The notes under the pieces were generated by a model. The model made no database searches, was not told the origin of the DNA, and saw only the letters and a list, made by a program, of their open reading frames with translations. The position numbers and the translations under genes were made by a program. Below, in pieces: positions 43,390-54,198 of a stretch of 64,000 nt of DNA. Source of the stretch: Zygnema cylindricum (lineage: Eukaryota; Streptophyta; Zygnematophyceae; Zygnematales; Zygnemataceae); assembly GCA_037447655.1 (NCBI GenBank), contig JBBHKE010000047.1, forward strand, positions 124,001 to 188,000, read 5' to 3'. Position 1 is the stretch's first letter; each line of letters begins with the position of its first letter.

Positions 43390-46114
43390 TTAAACTTTTC
43401 TAGAGCTCGGCATTTTTGGATGCACCTGACATGGAATGACATTACTTCTAATCCGAAACCCAGGAAAGATCACGAATGCCGAAACTGCATTTTTTTTTTC
43501 CTCCTCCGTCCACTCGTCATCGAATGTACGAATGAGCGTCACGTGAATGCCGTCAACCCTAATATCTTCCTTAACACGGATAATCAAAGCAGGCGGATTG
43601 AATGAAAACGCGAGGCGATGGATCTTCCAGGCGGAGAGACTGACCTTCTGAAAGTCACTAAAAAGCGCATTATCGCTGGAGATATCATAAACACTGCCAT
43701 TTCCACTATTCACGAAACTCCTCTGGAGTAGTGCCCACTTTTCGCCACAGAAAGCTTGAAACTTTGGGTTTTTCTTGTGGATCTCCTGAGCCATGTCACT
43801 TGTCAAGCATGAGCTTTCTTTGAAACGATCGATACATCGAGAAATCACATCTATGGATGTCTCTCCACCGGCTTGAAATTGCTCATTCTCAAAGTTTTCA
43901 AAGACAAGGTTGACCATTTGGCTGGTCAACACATGCTTTAATCCAGTACGACCTTGTTGTACTATGTGATTCAGTGTCTGGGAGACTATTTTGTTCGGAT
44001 CAACTCCTTTCTGCTCAAAAAGTTTCAAAAGTCTTCGAATGAAAATGGAAACGACTTGTCGAAAGTCAGAAAGGGCGGTTATGAGATGAGCAGGAGCAGG
44101 TCCATCCATTCCGTATGAGCCGCTGTCCGCCTCCAATAACTTGGCACGTTCTGTCTCAAGGGCTTGAACGTCGTTTTCCAATTCGGAAATGCGCTCATTT
44201 GCCGTAGACTGATATTTTTTGAGCTCTTGGATGGTATACCTTGCCTCGTGTAACTGGCTTTCTAATTCACGGACACGGTCGCCCGCCATCTTCAGTTCTT
44301 CTCTGGTCTTCTTCAGTTCTTCTCTGGTCTTCTTCTGTTCAGAAGAGATTACTTCATCCGATTTGAGGGGAACCTGCAAGGGAAATTTCATGAAACATAT
44401 GTTAATCAAAAATAGCTTCATTTCGAAATACTACAAAGTGAAAAAACTGTTGCGTTGAGTCAACGCATGGCAATTTAAAGTGGCACAGTCATTTATTTAA
44501 TCGCATTTTTCAGGCTAAAAATTACACTAGTAAAACCACAAAAAGAAAGTCTAACCTTTGTACAAACTGCATTCGCATATTTCCAGTCAAAATTTGCCAG
44601 ATTTCAAAATTCTTCCATTTTCAGCTCATCATGAGCTCCAGCATCAACGGATATTATCAAGAACATTCTAAAATGGAAAAGCACCGGGTTGAAAGGGAAA
44701 ACAGGTTTCAATCGAGTCGACAGACAGAATCTTTCATTCCGACAGACAGAGTCTTTCATTCCGACAGACAGAGTCTCCAAAAGTCCTTAGTCCCACCTGT
44801 GGCGCGGGCCGGCTGGGAATGGAATTCGGCATCGGCGAACTACCCCCTTTCGTGCCCACGTGGCTGGCATTGGAGGAGTCCCCATACTCGGGCAGCTGCG
44901 TTCCGCTATTCCTTTCTTCCGGATGGTGGTCCAAGAAACTTCGGATAGCGTCATTGCAAGCAAGACCTGGTAGGGCCTTCCATTCGTCACTGTGACGAAC
45001 GCCACAGTACAGCAGGTAACTGTCTGCCAGTGATCTCGCAGACGACGTCTCTTTTGATGGAGAATCGCTGCCGCTTCGGAAGCGGTCGATAATGGATAAC
45101 ACCGTTCGTTCTTTCAAGGCTTGAAGGCTTTCCAGCTTCAGGTTATGCAACTGATTGCTCAACCGTTCCTCCAATGCCTCTGTGTAGCGCTCACTCTTAA
45201 GCTCACATGAGAACTTTAACAGGGTCACAATGTACGGGCTGTCAGCGTGTGACTGCAATGCCTGATCAATCAGCCATTCCAGGAAGGTACGAGCGTTGGT
45301 CTCCAGCCTTGGACCATTGAAATATAAGGCTGGTAGCCCAGATGACGTGGCCCTTTCGTTGTCATCAACAGGATAGCTCAGTAACCAATGAAACTATTCT
45401 TTAGCAAGATGGTTTCCTAGCTTGACAAAGGCCAGAGATGACACTTTAAACTGGTTTAGCATTTCCTGAAGAAAGCCCAGCGGCAAAACACTAATCTTCT
45501 GAAAAAATAGATGGCTTGAGGGATTGATTTAACGTCGTCTTGAGGGATAAATTTCACATCGTCAAAACGTTTTGCATAATCTGCAAAAAAATAAGCAGTT
45601 CAACTTCAATCAGCAATAGCGAGGAATCGTTCGTACAACTGCCCACCAAAACTGCAACTGTTCCATTGACATTCTTCAAACAAATCCAGAAAGAAACAAT
45701 TTGTATATAAAACATTGAATTCCAGAAGTGTAGCACAACGTGACATGAGTGTCTGGAGAACTCCATTCTGGCAGAAATTCAGTTACCACGACTCAGAGAT
45801 GGATTTATTTTTAAGTCAAAACCCAGCAAAAACCGAATCTGCCAGACTGTGGATTCCAAGAAAAATGAAGTAGCACACGCATACAAACTCCTCGTTTATG
45901 AAAATTATTCTGCAGTAAAACAGTCTTTGAATGGGATAGTGAATGAGCATATTGCCGAATCTCAGCAACGAGGGTTTACGAGGACTTACAAAGGTTTTCG
46001 GTCTAGATTCTTACCTGCGACGATCTTTTGGCGTAGTGAGAAATCTTCCACCGAAATATTTCTATTTACACGTTCCAGGAAACTAAATGCGGAGTCCAAT
46101 TGCTCTTCCGCCAT
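43390..46114 (-). CDS. DUF641/GIL1-IRKI-like plant protein with coiled coil (multi-exon, one in-frame TAG)
   Basis: Exons on the minus strand: 46114-46015, 45580-45558, 45498-44797 and 44373-43390. All junctions are GT-AG and in phase; the 59-nt intron 45557-45499 is the least certain. About 602 residues. The middle part holds a long coiled coil (EELKKTREELKMAGDRVREL through NDVQALETERAKLLE). The C-terminal part has DUF641 hallmarks: HLITALSDFRQVVSIFI, a PKFQAFCGEKWALLQ block in place of the usual FC..KY, AWKIHRLAFSFNPPALIIRV, and FVIFPGFRIRSNVIPCQVHP at the end. GIL1 acts in light control of gravitropism and IRKI interacts with a receptor kinase, both in land plants; the role here is unknown. 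TAG at 45394-45396 interrupts exon 3, so this is a pseudogene, an allele, or contains an unrecognised 51-nt intron. The N-terminal third is not recognised. Confidence 0.78.
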
Positions 46115-46168
46115 GCGCCGATTCTCGGATACGGGCGGCGCTGACGCCCTTTTGGTTCGTTCTGTGTG

Positions 46169-46227
46169 ATTGGTCGGGTCGTGCCGCGTCACCGCTTCGG
46201 AACTATGATGGCCCGAGCCGCGATTGG
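46169..46227 (-). promoter_or_regulatory. Two CCAAT boxes upstream of the DUF641 gene
   Basis: CCAAT occurs on the minus strand at 46173-46169 and 46227-46223, both as GACCAATC, 55-110 bp before the chosen ATG at 46114. Their presence inside the longer open frame that starts at 46267 is the reason the downstream ATG was preferred. Confidence 0.45.
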
Positions 46228-46361
46228 TCGAGGCATTCCCGGCGGAAGAATACGGTTTATTATGCATTTTGAAAAAGGGAGACAGCCGAGGAGGAGAACG
46301 ACGGGGAGAGCTAAATCAAGGGGGAAGGAAGGGAAACAAAATGTGGGATGCAGAGATGGGA

Positions 46362-47117
46362 GGCTAAATGGTGAACCTCCATCAGGCGAAAAGTGGGGGT
46401 TCATTACTGAAAAAGTGCACTTCCGTACAGATCCAGGTCATTTCCGTACAGGGACGTACTGTCTTTGATTTTTTATAAAACATGATTACTGTAGATTCGT
46501 CAAGATTCTCCAAACTTTTGGGCGACAACGTCGACCGTCCGATTATGTGTTTTCGACGCAAGCGGGCACTTCGTCCAGTGATTAGCTACTGTAGTGTCCT
46601 CAGGGAGGACACTAGCCAATCACCGAACGTGTAAAAATTTTACACGGGGAATGGTCACATACCAGCCGCGCGCCCTCAGACATTTGCCACGCGCCTTCGG
46701 ACATATACCACGCGCCTTCGGACAGGTGGGAATCAGATCCGACGAAAACCACCACAAAAGTTTGTTGAAGAATGTGTCGTGACGCCTCCACCACCATCCA
46801 TCGTCATCCGTAATTTGCTGCGCCTACTTTCTTCAAATTTCCGATTTGGTTTTGAAACAACGACAAAACAGGAATGTACAAACTGTACATTCCCGTCATT
46901 TTATTTTGCGGTTGGTTGTACGGATACGAGTTTAGACATTTTGCTTTTGGAATCTTTGACGACGCTCACCGTCAGAACAGGAATCTACGTGCATCCAATC
47001 GAAAGAAAGCACGTCCACGATAGATTGACACGACCTGATGGAGAAGTGAACGAAATATTACTGCCAGTAAACGTATCCGTACGATTACTGTCAGCGACCG
47101 ATGGAGAAGTGGCCTAA
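46362..47117. mobile_element. Inverted-repeat element H3 (CCATYAGGC family)
   Basis: The left end TGGTGAACCTCCATCAGGCG resembles the ends of 2308 and 27690. The right end, near GATGGAGAAGTGGCCTA at 47101-47117, is a weaker inverted match. It contains a hairpin (GTGTCCTC/GAGGACAC at about 46593-46612). Boundaries are approximate. Confidence 0.5.
46668..46732 (+). repeat. Three tandem units of about 23 bp
   Basis: Core GCGCGCCCTCAGACAT, then CACGCGCCTTCGGACATA and CACGCGCCTTCGGACAGG. The third unit matches the second almost exactly. It lies inside H3. Confidence 0.65.
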
Positions 47118-47385
47118 GTTGACGGAGAATTAAAAAGAGGGTCATGGCCGGTTAATTTGGCATTTTCTCGTACTTCATCATACGTGTCAACCGTACAAAC
47201 GTACAACGTAAGACGTACAAAACGGATAGTGCGTTATACAATTTTTTGAGTACGGAATAGAATCAGTTGGAACAACCGTTAACGCATTTGTCATGGAGCA
47301 TTGCGCCAACTTATTCGTCAGATTAGGGTATGGTTACATCAGACAAAAAGTGAGGTTTAATATAGAATTTTGTAGTTGCCCGTAC

Positions 47386-48050
47386 TGTTGAAATGTATGT
47401 ATTTTCTAGGTCTGGATAAAGGAAAAATTAATAAAGAGGAAGTCAGCAAAGGCAGCCTGCCTCTCGCTCCACTCTCCAAACCCCCACACTTGTCGCAGTC
47501 ACTGAAGGTTGGAGAGGAAGCTAGAGCCATGGCTGCCCATGCTGCCCAATGAGAGAGACAGGATGTAGTTTTTGGTAGGTTTACCACAAGGGACTTGACG
47601 GACACAGGTTTTTGATCCTTGCACCTGCCGTCCGTCAAGAATTGGATAGCCGGTAGCTTTATCCTATAGTTTAGGATCAGTGCTAAAGTATATAGGGTAC
47701 GATAATTATATAACCACAAACCACGCAATATGTTTCATTTAATTGATTACGGGACGGACTGTACACGGAAATGGATTAGACCGCACCAATTCCGGACAGC
47801 ACGGAATTAACGAAACAACATTTTATTTAGACGGCCAATATAAAATGTCCGTCTTCATCGAACGACCGTGGTGCAAGCCGGGATTCCGGAGTGGGCGACT
47901 TGGCGTTTTTGGGCACGGCCACTCCGGGTGACACGTGGCAGGATCCGAGAGGATTGCGGGATCTCTAGAACGCGAGATGACAGTTACGGATGTGATAAAT
48001 GTCACATTATGGCGATGTCGTACATAAAGTACTCCGGTACCTGTACTTTC
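47386..48050 (+). mobile_element. LTR-X fragment, plus strand
   Basis: Starts TGTTGAAATGTATG, then TATTTTCTAGGTCT and the usual LTR-X order as far as the CCGGTACCTGTACTTTC block. It stops at 48050 where an inverted LTR-X starts, so its downstream third is missing. Confidence 0.82.
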
Positions 48051-48998
48051 TGTAGTTCTGTGACCTCCATTGGTACACAGAATGTCCAGCTTATGTGAAG
48101 CCTCTAGGATAGTATATGCACTTTTGACTTTGATAATAAATAAGTCCCACCCTGGGACGCAAAAACTTTGACCGACTACACCCCTGTGTAGCCTGGACTC
48201 CCCTGAGTCCGCTGCAAAAAGAATCACTGAAATTGCTCCCTTGAGCATTAAGTTATGGCTGGCCAAAGATGGCCTATAAAAATAGAAGCTCTTTGGGAGA
48301 GAGGTTGAAATCCAAGAAATATTCTAAGTCCTAAACTACCTCTCTAAGCCTACTACTAGTGTACCTATCGAATCAAAAGACTGTAAGGTACAAGAAGGTA
48401 CGGGTACCGCTGTACTTCTTGTACGGCCATAGTATGGCATGGCCGCTCCACTCATGCGTGTCAGTTCCTGAAACGAAGTTGCTTCCTCCGTGATACCTGT
48501 TGTCGAATCATCCTTCGCCACGTGTCACCCGCCGACATATGCTCAGCAAACCGCCAAAAACCATTCCGGAATTCAGGCTCTTCCGTGAGCCGTCGATCCA
48601 GAACGACTTTCAATTTCATCCGTCGAAATTTGATGTTGTTTCGTGCGGTACTTTATTTTGTGCGGTCTCGCATGTTTCATGTTCATTTCATCCCGTAATA
48701 TGTTAAGTGAAATATGCCGACTTGTTACAATATAAATTCTTACCAAACCGAATATGTATATCATTTTGTCATGACCTAGCGGAGAAGGTTAACGGCTACG
48801 CCGTACGGCCAACATCCGGAGGTCACCGGTTCAAGTCCTACTAGGGACCGCCTTTTTTTTTGCATGAAACTAAAGATTTTGCTCCGTCCCCTTACCTGCA
48901 TGAGACAACCATGGTTGCTTGCAAGTCCTCAGTGACTACGACAAGAGGGCTGCTGGAAGACAAAAAAAAAACAAGACTATAAAATACCTTTTTCAACA
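48051..48998 (-). mobile_element. 3' LTR of a minus-strand copia (LTR-X family)
   Basis: 948 bp on the minus strand from TGTTGAAAAAGG at 48998 to GGAGGTCACAGAACTACA at 48051. A purine tract (AAATAAGGGGAG on the minus strand, 49010-48999) precedes it, and copia RNase H lies just upstream, so this is a true 3' LTR. It carries the best-preserved Pol III-like boxes of the family. Confidence 0.85.
48777..48861 (+). promoter_or_regulatory. tRNA-like Pol III A and B boxes with T-run, antisense in the LTR
   Basis: A-box TAGCGGAGAAGG (48777-48788) and B-box GGTTCAAGTCC (48828-48838) match TRGYNNARNNG and GGTTCRANTCC. A run of nine T (48853-48861) follows, the normal Pol III stop. The spacing suits a tRNA-type promoter. 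No good cloverleaf can be drawn, so this is not called a tRNA gene. The position is shared, in degenerate form, by the other LTR-X copies (for example 85-150 and 4035-4100). Confidence 0.6.
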
Positions 48999-49620
48999 CT
49001 CCCCTTATTTTCTAGTCTAGCTTTTGCTTTAGCCCACATTTCTCCCTACAAAATATTAGTTCGGGAGAAGGAACCGGTTTTGTCATCATATCTGCTACCA
49101 TCTCTCCATCTGATCTATATTCCAAGCTAATTATTTTATTCTCAACCTTTTCTCTAACAAAGCTCTAACGAATATCCATATGCTTTGCTTTAAAGTGATG
49201 CTTAGGGTTTGCTACAATTGAGATCGAGCTTGATTGTCACAAAAATTCTTTTGCACTCCATTCTTCATATATCCCAATTCTTGAAGCAAAGATTTCACCC
49301 ACATTAATTCTTTCACAGCCGAACAAGAGGCCATATACTCAGCCTCCATGGTGGATTGAGCAACCACTTTTTGTTGTTTGCGGCTCGAACAGCAAGCTCC
49401 ATTCCCAACATATAACACATACCTAGAAGTACACCTCCTTATCGGAGCATCCCCATAACTGGCATCACTCCAAGTGGTGATGTCAGTATTATCCCCTCCT
49501 AATGCAACCATAAATCTCTTGTTCCCATCAAGTACCGCATGACCCTTTTGGCCGCTTTCCAATCTTTCTTTCTAGGATCATTTAGACTCCTACTTAATAC
49601 TCCCACAGCTGCAGCAGGAG
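48999..49620 (-). pseudogene. Copia RNase H of the minus-strand element
   Basis: Readable are AVGVLSRSLNDPRKKDWKAA and KRVMRYLMGTRDLWL (the RT/RNase H connection), then, after a frame change near 49500, DITTWSDASYGDAPIRRCTS, SSRKQQKVVAQSTMEAEYMA and VKELMWVKSLLQELG, the standard copia RNase H with its S-T-x-E-A-E-Y block. An in-frame stop follows KNFCDNQARSQL. The RT that should lie upstream is replaced by a proline-rich ORF in the same frame at about 49600. The domain would degrade the RNA strand during cDNA synthesis. Confidence 0.85.
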
Positions 49621-50290
49621 AAACGGATGGCGAAGGAGAGGGATCTGGACAGCCCCGGGGACCTATGGCGTCTTCTGGGGAGCGAGAGGAATAAGGTGGA
49701 GGAGCAGGAGATGGGGGCTCCGGGGATTTTCTGGAAGAAGAGAGAGGGGGTGTCGGAGCCCTCAAGGGGATGTGAATCCTCTCGTCAGGTCGTAACTCCA
49801 CTAAAGCCTCCACAACAGTAGACACCTCCACTGTGACAAAGGTGGTCTCTTCCGGAGGAGCCGAAGTGTTTCTAGAATGTAGATCTACACCCAAACCCTC
49901 CACATTAGGTCCTGTGTTTTCCTCCCCTTTCCGCGAAAGGGGAGGCTCTAAGCTTTGCTCTGAAGAAGGCATTTTAGGCTGGGAACTGGCAGGAGGAGAA
50001 GTTCCCACTGCAGGAGCTTTTGAATGCGGCCCTATCTGTGAGGTAGGAGGAATCTTCCCGCTAAGAATCCCACTTGTCCTACGCCAAGCTTCCCTAATGA
50101 GCGTCAATTCGTGTTCCCATGCCTTTCGCCTCTTTTCCTCTAAGGCCTCCCAATCTACCGTGACGGGTCCGGCCCCCGCCGTAGCCTGTCCCTGGGATTT
50201 CAAACCTCGACTAGTTCCTTGGCTTTTTCCACTACTTTGGTAAGATCCACTATCTCGGTTCCCGGGAATTCGGGATCATTAGGTCTGGTC

Positions 50291-51459
50291 TGTTGTTTTT
50301 GAAATGTTAGTTTCGTGCTTACGCCACATTTTGTGCGCACGCGACGGTTCGTGCATAGATTATTACCGGAAATAATGTGGTGGTACAAATGGAGGTTCGA
50401 ATGGATTTGTGGATTGGGGGAGTAATTGTACGATTAAAATTAAAGGGATTAATTGAGTGGCTCGGAATACGTTTACAAATGGACGGCGGATCGCGAAGCG
50501 ATCCGATGTGAAATTTACGAAATGTTGAATACGTACGCCGCCGGTACGGAGCGTCTTATTTGGACAAGTGTACTTTATTTGCGAGAGGCGTATTTATTGC
50601 AAAGGACGCAGGTTTGGTACGGAAAAGATTTTGAAGGTACGGTTTAATTTTGGCAAGTGGTCCGTGGTACATTTGGAGGGGGGACGGCGTCCGCCGATAT
50701 TTCCAAAGGATTGTATTATGATAAGGTATCAAGTGGACCATACGTATGTGATGTCGGTTCATGACGTGGTTTCGTCCTCAAGTGACTAATCAAGTTGATA
50801 CTCAGTACGCGGATTTTACGGAAGCGTCGATGTAAATATTTGGTTGAACATTGATGTGTCTTTTTGTGAATTAATTATTAGTGTAGATTTACTCACTTTG
50901 ACATACCTTGAAGTATTCGGGTATACCAACATTAATAGAGGTAGATGGTAGATAGCGTACGGCTGATATGCCTCCGTACATTCAGCAGTAAGTTCTTGTA
51001 TATATTTGTAGGACTTCGTCATTTTAGGACATAGGAACTTTTTGGACCAAAAACTGTTTATGGTTATTTTTGGTAATTTTATCTGAGGATTATTCTCAGA
51101 TGCGCAAGCGGAATAATCTGAAATTCTGCATGTGTGTTCCTACTTATATTTTTAATATTGTCACATATTTTTAGGTTTACTGTGTGCCTGGTCTGTGTTT
51201 TATTTCATTGTGAAGTTAGTTTGTCTGATGAAAGTTCTGGCAGACTGTTTTTCTTCAACTTTGACTAGATGATGTGATCAATCTATTTATTATTTTTGTC
51301 TGAAACTTTGTGAGGTCATTTTATATCCTAGATAATATCTGTAAAAGTAGTTTCATCTTGTTTTGTTAATTCGTGTGTGTATCCAAAGTACGCTGTTTTT
51401 AGGGTAGTCTGTGGTGCTTCCTACGGTGAATCCATGGCTAGAAATGGCTATGGACAACA
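50291..51459 (+). repeat. 5' LTR of the gag-only copia
   Basis: 1,169 bp, TGTTGTTTTTGAAATG to GGCTATGGACAACA. It contains open frames of about 65 codons that are simply duplicated in the other LTR. The gag ATG lies at 51434, 26 bases before the LTR end. Confidence 0.93.
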
Positions 51460-52706
51460 GGTTATGGGCCCACGCCCATGGCTACCCATATTGGATGAAT
51501 CGTACATACCCATATTTGATGGAACTGAATATTATTGTTGGAGGAGTATTATGAAGAGCTACTTCAAGTTGAGGGAGCTTATGGATGTGGTGGATGGGAC
51601 ATGTGTCGAAACATCGGCTGAATGGGAGGAGAAAAACCTGGGGTGCTTGAGGATTATCATGCTATCTATGACTAAGGAATTTGTAATGATGTACCTTGAT
51701 GTGAAGAGTGCAACTGAATTGTGGAAGTGTTTTGTATGCACTTATCAAAAGACTTCTGTGTATCATTGGATGATTACTGCTTCAAAAATATTTGAATATA
51801 AATATGCTGGAGGTAGCATATTGAAATATTGCCTTAGTTTGCAAAGATTGTTTGCAGAAAATGATATTGCTGGAGGAAACTTTACAAATGTTCAAAAGGT
51901 TCTATTGTTAATGAAAGGATAACCTAAAGAATATATGTGTGCTTTAGATAGATTAAAACAAGTTGATAAAAAGGATTGGAGCTTACCTTTAGCTATCAGA
52001 TTTGTTTTAGATGAAGAAGATGATAAAGAGGCTTTAAAGAATAGGGGGAATTTTCAGGGTGTGAGATCACAATTTCAAAAAAATAGAAAAAATGGTAAAT
52101 CAGAAAATTGTTTTTATTCTAATGATTTAGGACATACTTTTAGAGTATGTCCACTTTATAAAAGTGCATGTGTCACAGGAAATTTTCGAAATGGATGGGA
52201 TGACAATCAGGTTCTACCCCCTACACGAAGGGCTACACTTCACGTTGATGAATTTGTATACTTGCCGACTGTTATTTTTCTAAATATGGAAAATGAGGAA
52301 GGAAGGGAAACATGTGCTGTCACCGAAAATGGAGTGGAGAATGAGGTGACAGAAAAGGATTTTTGTCAATTTTTCCGATGACAGATTGGTGAGTGATAAA
52401 GATTTACAGGAGGAAAAGGTTAATGTAGGGAGGATAGCTGGAGAGAGTGAAGGTCAATTAGAAGTGGAAACTGAAAATAATTTGCATAAGAAGATTACTG
52501 TACTTAAAGAGGGAAAGAGAAAAAGTGTTCAAAAAATTGAAGTAGGAGAGGAAGTTTATATTATTGGAAAAGAAAACAAAAGTTCAAAAATTGAGAAAAT
52601 ACCAAAATTTATTAAGAAAACAAAGAATAGAAGTAGAAGTAAAAAAATAAACCGTAGAAGAAAACATGTTCAGAAAATGGTCAAAAGAAAGCATCGTGGA
52701 AAATAA
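51434..52706 (+). pseudogene. Gag of the gag-only copia
   Basis: The ATG at 51434 is in the LTR, and the frame crosses the primer site (QQVMGP). The copia-type capsid then reads YIPIFDGTEYYCWRSIMKSY, DVKSATELWKCFVCTYQK and NVQKVLLLMKG. A TAA at about 51920 is followed in frame by EYMCALDRLKQVDKKDWSLP and a zinc-knuckle relic, CFYSNDLGHTFRVC (about 52108-52149), where the second cysteine is serine. A TGA near 52379 and a frame change lead to a very lysine/arginine-rich tail (KKTKNRSRSKKINRRRKHVQ, to 52706). The damaged knuckle and stops suggest it no longer makes a normal Gag, although the element ends are perfect. Confidence 0.8.
51460..51473 (+). promoter_or_regulatory. Half-tRNA initiator-Met primer-binding site
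   Basis: GGTTATGGGCCCAC begins at the first base after the LTR and is identical to the site at 11581-11594. It complements the anticodon stem-loop of initiator tRNA-Met. Confidence 0.82.
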
Positions 52707-52891
52707 TTTTAGGGAAAGTAATTATCTTTTACATTTAATAATTTTTTGACGAATTTCCGATTTAAAACTTTGAATTTTGAAATTGTGTGAGAACGAAAGT
52801 TTTTACTTTGAAGACCTAGAAAGAGGTAGTGGAAGCAATGGTGTGTTTAGGAAGGAAGGATTTTGGAAGACATGGCAGCAGGCAGTTGGAG

Positions 52892-52945
52892 CAGTGGCGA
52901 CGTCAGCGGAAGCAGTGGTGACGTCAGCGGAAGCAGTGGTGATAT
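52892..52945 (+). repeat. Tandem 21-bp repeat, about 2.5 units
   Basis: Unit core GCAGTGGTGACGTCAGCGGAA, with the first unit carrying GCGACG. It contains TGACGTCA-like palindromes resembling bZIP sites. It lies between gag and the 3' LTR. Confidence 0.65.
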
Positions 52946-53013
52946 TTCAACGAAAGGTACAGTTTCATTTGACACGCGTCATGCTTTATTATGGGTGCAC
53001 GAAACTAAAATTT

Positions 53014-53021
53014 CGGGGGAG
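53014..53021 (+). promoter_or_regulatory. Polypurine tract of the gag-only copia
   Basis: CGGGGGAG immediately precedes the TGTTG start of the 3' LTR, the normal site for plus-strand priming. Confidence 0.7.
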
Positions 53022-54198
53022 TGTTGTTTTTGAAATGTTAGTTTTGGCTTACGCCACATTTTGTGCGCACGCGACGGTTCGTGCATAAATTATTACCGAA
53101 AATAATGTGGTGGAACAAATGGAGGTTCGAATGGATTTGTGGATTGGGGGAGTAATTGTACGATTAAAATCAAAGGGATTAATTGAGTGGCTCGGAATGC
53201 GTTTACAAATGGACAGCGGATCGCGAAGCAATCCGATGTCAAATTTACGAAATGTTGAATATGTACGCCGCCGGTACGGAACGTCTTATTTGGAAAAGTG
53301 TACTTTATTTGCGAGAGGCGTATTTATTGCAAAGGATGCAGGTTTGGTACGGAAAAGATTTTGAAGGTACGGTTTAATTTTGGCAAGTGGTCCGTGGTAC
53401 ATTTGGGGGGGGGACGGCGTCCGCCGATATTTCCAAAGGATTGCATTTTGATAAGGTATCAAGTGGACCATACGTATGTGATGTCGGTTCATGACGTGGT
53501 TTCGTCCTCAAGTGACTTATCAAGTTGATACTCAGTAAGCGGATTTTACGGAAGCGTCGATGTAAATATTTGGTTGAACATTGATGTGTCTTTTTGTGAA
53601 TTAATTATTAGTGTAGATTTACTCACTTTGACATACCTTGAAGTATTCGGGTATACCAACATTAATAGAGGTAGCTGGTAGGTAGCGTACGGCTGATATG
53701 CCTCTGTACATTCAGCAGTAAGCTCTTGTATATATTTGTAGGACTTCGTCATTTTAGGACATAGGAACTTTTTGGACCAAAAACTGTTTATGGTTATTTT
53801 TGGTAATTTTATCTGAGGATTACTCTCAGATATGCAAGCGGAATAATCTGAAATTCTGCATGTGTGTTCCAACTTATATTTTTAATATTGTCACAGATTT
53901 TCAGGTCTATTGTGGGCCTGGTCTGTGTTTTATTTCATTGTGAAGTTAGTCTGTCTGATGAAAGTTCTGGCAGACTGTTTTTCTGCATTTTTGACTAGAT
54001 GATGTGATCAATCTATTTATTATTTTTGTATGAAACTTTGTGAGGTCATTTTATATCCTAGATTATATCTGTAATTGTAGTTTCACCTTGTTTTGTTAAT
54101 TCTGTTGAATTCTGTGTGTGTCCAAAGTACGCTGTTTTTAGGGTAGTCTGTGGTGCTTCCTAGGGTGAATCCATGGCTAGAAATGGCTATAGACAACA
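53022..54198 (+). repeat. 3' LTR of the gag-only copia
   Basis: 1,177 bp, a few percent divergent from the 5' LTR by eye with small indels. It ends GGCTATAGACAACA followed by the TGGTC duplication. Confidence 0.93.

Larger units (their letters stand above)
50291..54198 (+). mobile_element. Complete gag-only copia element (TR-GAG type)
   Basis: 3,908 bp with LTRs 50291-51459 and 53022-54198, TGTTG...CAACA ends, perfect TGGTC target duplications (50286-50290, 54199-54203), a primer-binding site and a purine tract. The internal part is only about 1.56 kb and codes for gag alone; protease, integrase and RT are absent. It fits the class of terminal-repeat retrotransposons with a GAG domain, mobilised by an autonomous partner's Pol. 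No autonomous copy with the same LTR is in the window. Confidence 0.93.

Noticed and set aside
46115-46267. Upstream start of the DUF641 gene at 46267
   Set aside because: The extra 51 residues are low-complexity and overlap two CCAAT boxes; the ATG at 46114 begins a more protein-like segment.
48777-48861. A functional tRNA gene
   Set aside because: A and B boxes and a T-run are present, but acceptor and T stems do not pair and the block is part of a dispersed LTR.
50453-50647. Small genes in 50453-50789 and 53183-53528
   Set aside because: They are the same open frames duplicated in the two LTRs of one copia and have no domains.
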